DNA of 13,778 nucleotides from contig JAQTZX010000015.1 in assembly GCA_028687525.1 (NCBI GenBank), positions 1 to 13,778 of the forward strand, read 5' to 3'. Both the position numbers and the translations under genes were made by a program. Under the pieces are notes generated by a model, which made no database searches, was not told where the DNA came from, and was given only the letters and a program-made list of their open reading frames with translations. Below, in pieces: positions 1-6,919 of the stretch. The stretch is from Candidatus Omnitrophota bacterium. GTDB lineage: Bacteria > Omnitrophota > Gorgyraeia > Gygaellales > Profunditerraquicolaceae. Positions within the stretch are counted from its first letter, which is position 1. Each line of letters begins with the position of its first letter.

Positions 1-606
1 GAAAAAAACATTCTCGGGTTTCTCGAAATGCTCAAGGAAAAGCGGGTCCGGCAGGCAGAAGAAGCAAGCAGGCTTCTTAGCGACGGCGATGTGATCCTGA
101 CCCACTGCAATGTAAGCGGATCAATCCCTCTGATCGGGGAATTCTGCCGGAAGGAGGGCAAGCGTGTCGGTTTTTTTGCCACCGAGACACGTCCGTACTT
201 ACAGGGTTCCCGCCTGACGGCGTGGGAGTTGAAACGCTCGGGTTTCCCGGTCACCATTATCAGCGATAATATGGCGGCTTTTGTCATGGCGCAGGGGATG
301 ATAAACGCGGTTATAGTGGGCGCGGACCACCTCGCGTTCAACGGCGACATCGCCAATAAGATCGGGACTTATCAATTGGCTATTGTGGCGGACCATTTTC
401 ATATCCCCTTTTATGTTTTATGCCCTCCCCCTTCCGGATCGAAGACCGGAAAGGATATACGCATAGAACTCCGTCCCGATAAAGAACTCCTGGAATACCG
501 GGGATTGCGCCTGGCTCCCCGGGGAGTGCGGGGGTATTATCCGGCATTCGATGTTACTCCGAATGCCCTCATAACCAAACATATTTATCTGGAGATGGAA
601 AAATGA
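1..606 (+). CDS. mtnA: MtnA-type methylthioribose-1-phosphate isomerase, C-terminal part (5' end outside window)
   Basis: The frame is open from base 1, so the gene starts upstream; 201 codons are visible, against roughly 340-350 aa for the family. MtnA converts 5-methylthioribose-1-phosphate (or 5-deoxyribose-1-phosphate) to the ribulose-1-phosphate in the cytoplasm. Numbering from the Met at base 28, visible marks are THC with the likely catalytic Cys27, ETRPYLQGSRLTAWEL (53-68), SDNMAA (79-84), VGAD with the likely catalytic Asp100, and NGDIANKIGTY (105-115) with the substrate-binding Asn110-Lys111. ETRPYLQG favours MtnA over archaeal ribose-1,5-bisphosphate isomerase and eIF2B subunits. 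The loop after Cys27 is about seven residues shorter than usual and reads NVSGSIPLIG rather than the usual TGALA-like motif, so the 5-substituent accepted may differ. The stop overlaps the next start (ATGA), which implies translational coupling to the aldolase. Family call is firm; exact substrate is open. Confidence 0.85.
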   Translation, partial: EKNILGFLEMLKEKRVRQAEEASRLLSDGDVILTHCNVSGSIPLIGEFCRKEGKRVGFFATETRPYLQGSRLTAWELKRSGFPVTIISDNMAAFVMAQGMINAVIVGADHLAFNGDIANKIGTYQLAIVADHFHIPFYVLCPPPSGSKTGKDIRIELRPDKELLEYRGLRLAPRGVRGYYPAFDVTPNALITKHIYLEMEK

Positions 607-1604
607 TTTTTGGAAAAGAGAGAATAATACGTGACGAGATCTTATTGCTGGGGAAAAAACTGTATGATTTGCGCCTGGTGACGGCGCGTTCGGGGAATTT
701 GAGCGCCCGTTTGGATGATTCGCATGTTTTAGTCACGGCTACCGGCACCAGCCTGGGGGCCCTGCATGGTGAGGATATAATCAAAGTCGATCTTTCCGAT
801 GAAGCGGATATGAAAAACAGCCGTCTTACCTCCGAATTCCCCCTGCACAGCCTGGTGTACAAGAATTTTCCGGCCCGCGTGGTCATTCACTGTCATCCTG
901 CACTGGTAAACGCCTATTTTTCCGTTTATTCCGAAATCAAGGCTTTGACTTTTGAAACCAGATTGTTCGTGGGCAATGTCCCGGTTGTCGCGCAAGATAC
1001 GCCTAACATTACCAAACCGGAATTGGTCATTGACGCGCTTAAGAACAGCAATATAATAGTGGTTAAGAACCACGGCGTGGTTTCGGTGGGAGAAAAATTT
1101 ATCGAGGCTTTGTACCTGATAGAAATGCTGGAGGAGGCGGTTAAGACCGCTTCGGTGGCCCGGCTCTTCAAGAAAGATATCCTTGACGGTATAGACACGG
1201 AATTAAAGGCCTCCTTGAGCGCTGATAAAACCCATCTTATTTTCAGCCGGGAGCACATACAGGCGATCGTGGATCTGGTCAATAAAGACGAGTTTATCGC
1301 CCGGAAGGGGGCGGAGCTGGATCTGACTTTGAAACTCGCCATTACCATGAGCGGTTCCGATACGTCGTATAAATTCAATTTTGAAAAAGGCAGGATCACG
1401 AAATTAGAGTTTGATGATGATGCGCCGTTTGTGATATCCGCGCCGATAGATATCTGGGAAGCGGTGTTTTTAGGAAAGATCGAACCTTTTGTGGCTACGA
1501 CCCAGGGAAAGATGAAACTCAAAGGGGAAATAGGGAAACTTTCGCGCTGGTTCGTGCCGTTCAGCCGTTTGTTCGAGATATTCAAACAGGTAAAAATAAA
1601 ATAA
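603..1604 (+). CDS. Class II aldolase fused to C-terminal SCP2 sterol/lipid-binding domain
   Basis: A two-domain protein of 333 aa. Residues 1-205 are a class II (zinc) aldolase/adducin domain of the fuculose-phosphate aldolase type: SGNLS (30-34) and TGTS (47-50) for phosphate binding, Glu78 in SEFPLH as the likely acid/base, and zinc ligands His96 and His98 in IHCHP and His157 in NHG. Residues about 215-333 look like an SCP2 domain, with FVISAPIDIWEAVFLGKIEP followed by TQGKMKLKGEIGKL, the usual end of that fold; SCP2 binds sterols, acyl-CoA and other lipids. Stand-alone class II aldolases are about 210-230 aa, so the tail is an addition. Beside mtnA the expected reaction is cleavage of a 5-substituted ribulose-1-phosphate to DHAP and an aldehyde (Ald2 of the DHAP shunt). 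MtnB dehydratase is the main alternative, but the SEFPLH motif and FucA-like C-terminal half favour an aldolase. GGAG at 591-594 serves the start. Confidence 0.85.
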   Translation: MIFGKERIIRDEILLLGKKLYDLRLVTARSGNLSARLDDSHVLVTATGTSLGALHGEDIIKVDLSDEADMKNSRLTSEFPLHSLVYKNFPARVVIHCHPALVNAYFSVYSEIKALTFETRLFVGNVPVVAQDTPNITKPELVIDALKNSNIIVVKNHGVVSVGEKFIEALYLIEMLEEAVKTASVARLFKKDILDGIDTELKASLSADKTHLIFSREHIQAIVDLVNKDEFIARKGAELDLTLKLAITMSGSDTSYKFNFEKGRITKLEFDDDAPFVISAPIDIWEAVFLGKIEPFVATTQGKMKLKGEIGKLSRWFVPFSRLFEIFKQVKIK

Positions 1605-1626
1605 GATAAAATAAAATTGTATTAAC

Positions 1627-1634
1627 GGAGGTGA
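1627..1634 (+). promoter_or_regulatory. Strong ribosome binding site of the lsrF-like gene
   Basis: GGAGGTGA lies 3 bases before the ATG at 1638 and fixes that start. It follows an A/T-only low-complexity run (about 1591-1620) in a 33-base gap, so the third gene probably sits in the same transcript but initiates independently. Confidence 0.8.
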
Positions 1635-1637
1635 ATC

Positions 1638-2429
1638 ATGGACTGGGGAATGAAAAACCGTTTGGCCCGGCTTATTAAAGCGGACGGCCGTTGTTTCTTT
1701 CTGCCGATAGACCACGGGTATTTTCAGGGTCCGACGCGGTGCCTGGAAAAACCCGGGGAGACTATCCGGCCGCTTCTGGAATTTTGCGACGGCTTGTTTG
1801 TTACCCGGGGGGTGTTGCGTTCGGCAGTGGACGCGCTTGATTCCACACCCATAATCTTGCGGGTATCCGGAGGAACAAGCATGGTAGGAAAGGACTTGGC
1901 CGACGAGGGGATTACCACTTCTATAGAAGAGATCATCCGGCTGAACGCTTCCGCGGTCGGTATTTCCGTTTTTGTGGGCAGTGAATATGAAAAACAGACA
2001 TTGCTTAACCTCGCTCGCCTGGTAAATGAATGCGAAGATTACGGTATCCCGGTCATGGCGGTCACCGCCGTGGGCAAGGAACTCGCAAAACGGGACGCGC
2101 GGTATCTTGGGTTGTGTTGCCGCATAGCCGCGGAACTGGGGGCGCGGATCGTGAAGACCTACTGGTGTGATGAAGATTTTGATAAAGTGGTACACGGCTG
2201 TCCTGTCCCGGTGGTCATTGCCGGCGGGCCGAAATGCGAATCGGAAAAAGAGGTGTTTGAATTTGTCTATGACGGTATGCAAAAAGGGGCGATCGGCATA
2301 AATCTGGGCAGGAACGTATGGCAGAGTCCGCACCCGGCGGCAATGGCGGCGGCGTTACGCGCCGTCGTGCATGAGAACGCGAATGTAAAGAAAGCGTTGA
2401 AAGTATTCGAAGAGTTCAAGAATAGATAA
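1638..2429 (+). CDS. lsrF: LsrF-like class I aldolase / thiolase (DeoC/FbaB superfamily)
   Basis: A TIM-barrel Schiff-base enzyme of 263 aa. It follows E. coli LsrF along its length: DWGMKNRLARL at the start, PIDHGYFQGPT (23-33), TRGVLRS (56-62), GSEYEKQ (114-120), AVTAVGKE (141-148), IVKTYW (171-176) with the likely Schiff-base Lys173, CPVPVVIAGG (188-197) and GRNVWQS (224-230). E. coli LsrF is about 291 aa; the missing part is the N-terminal extension. LsrF transfers the acetyl group of 3-hydroxy-2,4-pentanedione-5-phosphate to CoA, giving DHAP and acetyl-CoA in AI-2 breakdown. No other lsr gene (lsrK, lsrG, lsrABCD, lsrR) is seen here, so AI-2 use is not supported by context. A DHAP-related carbon-carbon cleavage or condensation on an intermediate of this cluster is more likely; archaeal-type fructose-bisphosphate aldolase is also possible. 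Family firm, substrate unknown. Confidence 0.8.
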   Translation: MDWGMKNRLARLIKADGRCFFLPIDHGYFQGPTRCLEKPGETIRPLLEFCDGLFVTRGVLRSAVDALDSTPIILRVSGGTSMVGKDLADEGITTSIEEIIRLNASAVGISVFVGSEYEKQTLLNLARLVNECEDYGIPVMAVTAVGKELAKRDARYLGLCCRIAAELGARIVKTYWCDEDFDKVVHGCPVPVVIAGGPKCESEKEVFEFVYDGMQKGAIGINLGRNVWQSPHPAAMAAALRAVVHENANVKKALKVFEEFKNR

Positions 2430-2457
2430 CAGTTTCCTTAATACCGCTGTTTATATA

Positions 2458-3498
2458 ATGAAGCAGATGAAGATTGCGATGTATTATAATAATCGGGATG
2501 TCAGGGTCGAAGAGATGCCGGTTCCCAAGATCGGGCCGGCGGAACTCCTGGTTAAGGTGCTGGCGAGCGGCATCTGCGGAAGCGACGTGATGGAATGGTA
2601 CCGTCTTAAAAAAGCCCCGCTTGTCCTGGGACATGAGATCGCGGGTGAGATTGCCGAAGCAGGAAAAGATGCCGGCCGCTATAAGGCCGGCGACCGGGTT
2701 TTTGTCGCGCATCATGTTCCGTGTAATACCTGCCGGTATTGCTTGACCGGACAGCATACCGTATGCGAGACCCTGCACACCACGAATTTTTTTCCCGGAG
2801 GTTTTTCCGAATATATCCGCGTACCTGCGATTAATGTCGACCGCGGGGTTTTTCCTCTGCCGGAAGAGATTTCTTATGAAGAAGGTACTTTTATTGAGCC
2901 GCTTGCCTGTGTTTTGCGCGGCCAGCGTACTGCGCAGTTACAGCCCGGCCAGAGTATTTTGATATTGGGCGGGGGTATTTCCGGTATGCTCCATGTGCTG
3001 GCGGCACGGGCGTCAGGGGCGGGACGGATTGTTGTTACGGATATCAATGAATACCGGTTGAAGGCGGCAAAGGCGTTGGGAGCGGACGCGGTGATTAATG
3101 CACGGGATGATGTGGTTGCCCGTTTGCGCGAGGCCAACGGCAACCGGCTTGCCGATCTGGTTATCGTCTGCACCGGCGCGATGCTGGCTTTCCTTCAGGC
3201 ACTGCGGTGCATTGACCGGGCCGGGACACTGTTGTGTTTCGCGCCTACCGCGCCGGGAGTTACGCTTCCGGTTCCGGTAAATGATTTCTGGCGCCAGAGC
3301 ATAAAGATCGTCCATTCATATGGAAGCAGTCCTTTCGATACAATGATTGCTATAGATATGTTGAGGCAGGGAGTTGTTCCGGTTGGCAAGCTGATTACTC
3401 ACCGGCTGGCAATGAAAGACGCCGGCTTGGGTTTTAAACTGGTTGCCGAGGCCGGCGAATGTATCAAAGTGATCTTGGAACCTCACCGGGCTCAATGA
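2458..3498 (+). CDS. Zinc-dependent medium-chain alcohol dehydrogenase (Tdh/sorbitol dehydrogenase-like)
   Basis: A 346-aa MDR-family oxidoreductase using NAD(P)H. Catalytic zinc ligands are visible as Cys40 (GICGSD), His59-Glu60 (GHEIAGE) and Glu147 (FIEPLAC). The structural zinc lobe has Cys89, Cys92, Cys95 and Cys103. The Rossmann motif GGGISG is at 171-176, and Asp195 at the end of the next strand (VVTDINEYR) suggests NAD(H) preference. In the published MTA/5'-deoxyadenosine DHAP shunt an alcohol dehydrogenase reduces the aldehyde released by the aldolase, and its place after mtnA and the aldolase fits that job. Sugar-alcohol or threonine dehydrogenase activity cannot be excluded by sequence. 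There is no clear Shine-Dalgarno before 2458; the Met at 2467 (MKIAMYY) is an alternative start. The gap to the previous gene is 28 bases, consistent with one operon. Confidence 0.9.
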   Translation: MKQMKIAMYYNNRDVRVEEMPVPKIGPAELLVKVLASGICGSDVMEWYRLKKAPLVLGHEIAGEIAEAGKDAGRYKAGDRVFVAHHVPCNTCRYCLTGQHTVCETLHTTNFFPGGFSEYIRVPAINVDRGVFPLPEEISYEEGTFIEPLACVLRGQRTAQLQPGQSILILGGGISGMLHVLAARASGAGRIVVTDINEYRLKAAKALGADAVINARDDVVARLREANGNRLADLVIVCTGAMLAFLQALRCIDRAGTLLCFAPTAPGVTLPVPVNDFWRQSIKIVHSYGSSPFDTMIAIDMLRQGVVPVGKLITHRLAMKDAGLGFKLVAEAGECIKVILEPHRAQ

Positions 3499-3766
3499 TT
3501 TGATATGAACCTTGGCCTTTTGCCTGCGGATTTACGTCCGTCACGAAAATTTTTTCCGTCGGCTGCGGTTTACGCCTCGCTTCAGGCGTGAGATAGTTAT
3601 CAAGGTATTGCCTTTCGCTCGGCGTAATTCCTTGCCGACCGGGAATGTATCGGGGGATATGCCAAAAAATTTCTAATTGTGCGCGACCATAAATCCTCCG
3701 GCAAAATGCCTCGATGTTCCACATCAAATATTCAGCTTTTGTGTGAGAAAAACAACCCAACTGAGA
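3499..3766 (+). other. Intergenic segment separating the two dehydrogenase genes; possible gene remnant
   Basis: 268 bases with no convincing + strand gene. The - strand is open from 3760 to 3464 (98 codons, running 35 bases into the end of the dehydrogenase gene) with protein-like composition, for example IFWHIPRYIPGRQGITPSER, but no recognised family and no convincing ribosome site. A 6-bp stem (3572-3577 with 3584-3589) has no T-tract, so it is not a convincing terminator. The + strand ATG at 3677 would give a 30-residue extension of the aldehyde dehydrogenase that does not resemble the family. Confidence 0.4.
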
Positions 3767-5212
3767 ATGAATTTAAAAAAACAAGCGGTTATTAATCCTT
3801 CTACCGGAGAGACTATTAGCGAAGTCGTTCTTGCCGGTGATGCGGAATTGGAACAGGCGATAACTGCCGGCCGAAAAGCCTTTGATTCCGGCTCCTGGCG
3901 GGAGCTTTCTTTATCCGGCCGGAGGAACTATGTCTCGAAGATATCCCGGGGTATTCTTGATAAGGCCGCTGAATTGGCCCAACTGGAGACGCTCAACACC
4001 GGCAAGCCTATAAAAGAAACCACATTCATGGATATTCCTTCTGCGGCAAAGACCTTTGAATTTTTTGCCGCGCATCTGGAAGAATACCTGAAAGAGGACT
4101 CGCGTGACGTTTCGCAAGGGGATAGGAGCCGTCTTGTCCGCGAACCGGCCGGGCTGGTTGTTTTGATCATCCCCTGGAATTATCCGCTCTTGATCGCTTC
4201 CTGGAAAATGGCCCAGGCCTTGTCTGCCGGGAATACCGTTATCCTGAAGCCTTCAAGCATGACTCCTTTATCCGCTCTTGAATTAGGAAAGATCGCGCAG
4301 GAAGCGGGGATTCCCGCCGGCGTGGTGAATGTGGTCTGCGGGAACGGAGATATAATCGGAGAGAAATTATGTTCCGATAATCGCGTGGACATGGTTTCTT
4401 TTACCGGCAGTAACGCGGTAGGGAAGAAGATCCTCGAATATTCCTCTCGCAGTGTAAAGAAACTGATCATGGAACTGGGAGGAAAGTCCGCGGGCATAAT
4501 TTTCAAAGACGCGGATTTTGAGGCGTCGGTTAACGGTTCCCTGTGCTCAATTTTTCTTAATCAGGGGCAGATGTGCACGGGCATGTCCCGGATCATGGTG
4601 GAGGAGAGTATTTACGACAGGTTCGTGGAAGATTTCACGGCCAAGGCAAAACGTATTAAACTGGGGCCCGGAGTTGATTATGAAACACAGATGGGGCCGC
4701 TGATCTCTCAAGATCAGCGCGATAAAGTCCGGGCGTTTGTGGAAAAGGCGCGGAAAGAAGGGGCGAAACTGCTGTGTGGAGGGAAAGTCCCCGTTGATCC
4801 GGTGTTGAAAAAAGGGTTTTTCTTTGAACCCACGGTCTTGAGCGGGGCGGGACCCGCAACCGGGATATTCAACGAAGAAGTTTTCGGGCCGGTAGCGGTC
4901 ATCAACAAATTTTCTTCCGCGGAGGAAGCGGCGGCTTTGGCGAACAAGAGCGAGTTCGGTTTGGCCGCCTGCCTGTGGACCGGGAGCTCCGCGTTGGCCG
5001 AAAAAATGAGCCGCCTGGTCAATGCCGGCACAATCTGGATCAACACCTACGGGATGTTTTATAATGAAGTTCCCTATGGGGGTTTTAAACAAAGCGGTTT
5101 CGGCAAAGAGCTGGGGAAAGAAGGTTTTTACGAATACACCCGTCTTAAGAATGTTATTTCGGGGCGTTTCCCTTCCGAGAAGCCCCTGGTCAGTTACTGG
5201 TACGGTTTTTGA
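3767..5212 (+). CDS. NAD(P)-dependent aldehyde dehydrogenase
   Basis: A full-length ALDH of 481 aa from the Met at 3767, where family-like sequence begins (INPSTGETISEV, 9-20). It oxidises an aldehyde to the carboxylic acid. Visible motifs: PWNYP (136-140) with oxyanion-hole Asn138, Lys161 in VILKPS for cofactor, FTGS (212-215), ELGGKS (236-241) with general base Glu236, catalytic Cys270 in QGQMCTG, EEVFGP (370-375) with cofactor-binding Glu371, and PYGGFKQSGFGKELG near the end. It resembles betaine/gamma-aminobutyraldehyde type dehydrogenases, but substrate cannot be read from the sequence. No strong ribosome site is seen. It follows an aldolase and an alcohol dehydrogenase and precedes an acyl-CoA ligase, so oxidation of the aldolase-derived aldehyde to an acid is a reasonable inference. 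A longer start at 3677 was rejected. Confidence 0.92.
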   Translation: MNLKKQAVINPSTGETISEVVLAGDAELEQAITAGRKAFDSGSWRELSLSGRRNYVSKISRGILDKAAELAQLETLNTGKPIKETTFMDIPSAAKTFEFFAAHLEEYLKEDSRDVSQGDRSRLVREPAGLVVLIIPWNYPLLIASWKMAQALSAGNTVILKPSSMTPLSALELGKIAQEAGIPAGVVNVVCGNGDIIGEKLCSDNRVDMVSFTGSNAVGKKILEYSSRSVKKLIMELGGKSAGIIFKDADFEASVNGSLCSIFLNQGQMCTGMSRIMVEESIYDRFVEDFTAKAKRIKLGPGVDYETQMGPLISQDQRDKVRAFVEKARKEGAKLLCGGKVPVDPVLKKGFFFEPTVLSGAGPATGIFNEEVFGPVAVINKFSSAEEAAALANKSEFGLAACLWTGSSALAEKMSRLVNAGTIWINTYGMFYNEVPYGGFKQSGFGKELGKEGFYEYTRLKNVISGRFPSEKPLVSYWYGF

Positions 5213-5315
5213 TTGTAAAAGGAGAGGATAAAACACTTCCTTCCCACCGAAAATCGCCGGATATAATCACAAATTTATAATTCACAATATGTTGCGTTCC
5301 AGTGTTAAAATGTCC

Positions 5316-5345
5316 TTGACAAATCATGATTATCTTTGTTACAAT
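5316..5345 (+). promoter_or_regulatory. Sigma-70-type promoter for the acyl-CoA ligase / transporter block
   Basis: TTGACA at 5316-5321 and TACAAT at 5340-5345 with an 18-base spacer. Transcription would start near 5352, giving a leader of about 40 bases before the ATG at 5393, without an obvious Shine-Dalgarno. The spacer begins with a perfect palindrome, AATCATGATT (5322-5331), a possible operator. The surrounding gap of 180 bases (5213-5392) is AT-rich and holds no gene. Confidence 0.7.
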
Positions 5346-5392
5346 GATTTCTATTATTAAGATTTTGTTATTATGATTACCTTTTCCTACAG

Positions 5393-6919
5393 ATGAATTT
5401 CCACGAAACCCTGGAAAAACAGGGAAAAACATACCCGGGCAAACCCGCGATAATTTTCAAAGAGACCGCGATAACCTTTTCCGAACTTAGAAAAACCGCT
5501 TTTTCTTTGGCGAACAGCTTAAGCGCTTTAGGGTTTTGTAAAGGAGAAAAAGCGGCTGTTTACATGCCCAATAACCCCGAGTATATGTATAGTTTCCTGG
5601 GTGTTTTTCTTCTGCATGGAATATGTGTGCCGCTGGATTTTATGCTTACCGAAGAGGAGATCATCAATTTTCTCAACCACAGCGAAACAAAAATCCTGAT
5701 CGCCCATGAAAAAAAAGGGGTGGATTTCGGTACTATCAAAAGCAGATGCCCGTTATTGCAGAAAGTCATTCTGCTGGGGGCTGAAGCGAAAGAAGGTTTT
5801 ATCCCCTGGGACACGTTATTAACCGCCCCGTCTGCCGTGTTTCAAAAAGAGATCGGGGAGGAAGATCCCGCCGCTATTTTTTATACCTCCGGTTCCACCG
5901 GGCATCCCAAAGGAGTGCTGTTGACCTACCGGCATCTGGATACTCCGGTAAGATGCATGGATCATTTTCTGCATCCCCAGGATAACGATATTCTGTTGTG
6001 CGCGGGAGTCCCGTTTTCCCATATCGGAGGATTGGATTACATGCTTTTGGGACTTCATTTCGGGCAAACACTGGTGCTTATGGAACGGTTCCAGCCGTTG
6101 GAATTCCTGAAACACATCGAAAAGTACAAAGCCACCATATTCTGTATAGTGCCCTCCATGTATGTGGCAATTCTTTCCCTGAAGGAATACAATAAATTCG
6201 ATCTTTCTTCTTTGCGCCATGCGGTAGTTTTCGGAGCCCCGTCTTCCCCGGTACTTTTAAAGCGGTTCCATAAGGCTTGTCCTAATGCCTTTCTTCTAAA
6301 CGGCTGGGGGATGACCGAGACTTCCGCTCCCAATTGTTTCCTGCCTACCGGCACGGATACCAAGGCTATCGAGGATGCAGGCAGGTTTCCTCCGGAAATG
6401 CAGGCTAAGATTGCGGATGAAGACGGTAATTCTCTGGGGCCGGAAGAAGAGGGGGAATTATGGGTAAAAGGCGAGGGAGTAATGGTTGGATACTATAAAG
6501 AGCCGGTGTTGACACGCAGTGTGATCACTCAGGACGGCTGGCTGAAGACCGGCGATATCGCCAAATACGACAAAGAGAACAGATTTTACATAGTCGGGCG
6601 TAAGAAGGACATGATCAAAGTCGCGGGAGAGATCGTTTTCTCCCCGGAAGTTGAGGAAGTCATCCAGCGCCACCCCAAGGTTAGAGAAGCGGCGGTGATC
6701 GGGGTGCCGGATGCGATGAGAGGCGAGGTTCCCAAGGCTTTGCTGGTCGTAAAAGAAGGAGAGAATCTTACTGAAGAAGAATTGCGTTATTTCTTGCGCG
6801 GACATTTGGCTCACTTTAAAATCCCGCATCATTTCGAGTTCTGCGCGTCGCTGCCTAAGAACCGGGTGGGAAAAATAGACAAAGAGAAGTTGAGACAAAC
6901 GTCAACGGCTCCTGCGTAA
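5393..6919 (+). CDS. AMP-forming acyl-CoA synthetase / adenylate-forming ligase
   Basis: A 508-aa ANL-superfamily enzyme that activates a carboxylic acid with ATP to an acyl-adenylate and normally then to the CoA thioester. Motifs in order: P-loop-like TSGSTGHPKG (165-174), GWGMTET (304-310), GELWVKGEGVMVGYY (354-368), TGDIA (386-390), GRKKDMIKVAGE (402-413) with the domain hinge, and PKNRVGKID (488-496) with likely catalytic Lys494. Length is normal for a fatty or aryl acid CoA ligase; there is no carrier-protein domain. The chain length or identity of the acid cannot be read. The stop (TAA, 6917-6919) overlaps the next ATG by one base, so the ligase and the transporter are probably made together and may handle the same lipid. 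The start is inferred from family alignment (FHETLEKQGKTYPGKPAI) because no clear ribosome site is seen. Confidence 0.92.
   Translation: MNFHETLEKQGKTYPGKPAIIFKETAITFSELRKTAFSLANSLSALGFCKGEKAAVYMPNNPEYMYSFLGVFLLHGICVPLDFMLTEEEIINFLNHSETKILIAHEKKGVDFGTIKSRCPLLQKVILLGAEAKEGFIPWDTLLTAPSAVFQKEIGEEDPAAIFYTSGSTGHPKGVLLTYRHLDTPVRCMDHFLHPQDNDILLCAGVPFSHIGGLDYMLLGLHFGQTLVLMERFQPLEFLKHIEKYKATIFCIVPSMYVAILSLKEYNKFDLSSLRHAVVFGAPSSPVLLKRFHKACPNAFLLNGWGMTETSAPNCFLPTGTDTKAIEDAGRFPPEMQAKIADEDGNSLGPEEEGELWVKGEGVMVGYYKEPVLTRSVITQDGWLKTGDIAKYDKENRFYIVGRKKDMIKVAGEIVFSPEVEEVIQRHPKVREAAVIGVPDAMRGEVPKALLVVKEGENLTEEELRYFLRGHLAHFKIPHHFEFCASLPKNRVGKIDKEKLRQTSTAPA

Noticed and set aside
603..1604. MtnB (methylthioribulose-1-phosphate dehydratase) as identity of the aldolase gene
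   Set aside because: Plausible beside mtnA, but SEFPLH and the C-terminal half resemble fuculose-phosphate aldolase, and no mtnC, mtnD or mtnW gene follows. Not fully excluded.
1470..2333. Long minus-strand open frame (287 codons) opposite the aldolase and lsrF-like genes
   Set aside because: It lies wholly across two clear + strand genes, has no family motif and is rich in His/Arg/Pro as expected of an antisense shadow.
1638..2429. AI-2 (quorum signal) degradation locus
   Set aside because: Only an LsrF-like gene is present; lsrK, lsrG, lsrR and the transporter genes are absent from the window.
3677..3766. Upstream start that would extend the aldehyde dehydrogenase by 30 residues
   Set aside because: The extension has no ALDH-like sequence; the Met at 3767 is directly followed by the family's usual N-terminus.
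4547..5236. Minus-strand open frame of 229 codons opposite the aldehyde dehydrogenase
   Set aside because: Shadow of a gene with all catalytic motifs intact; no ribosome site or recognisable domain.
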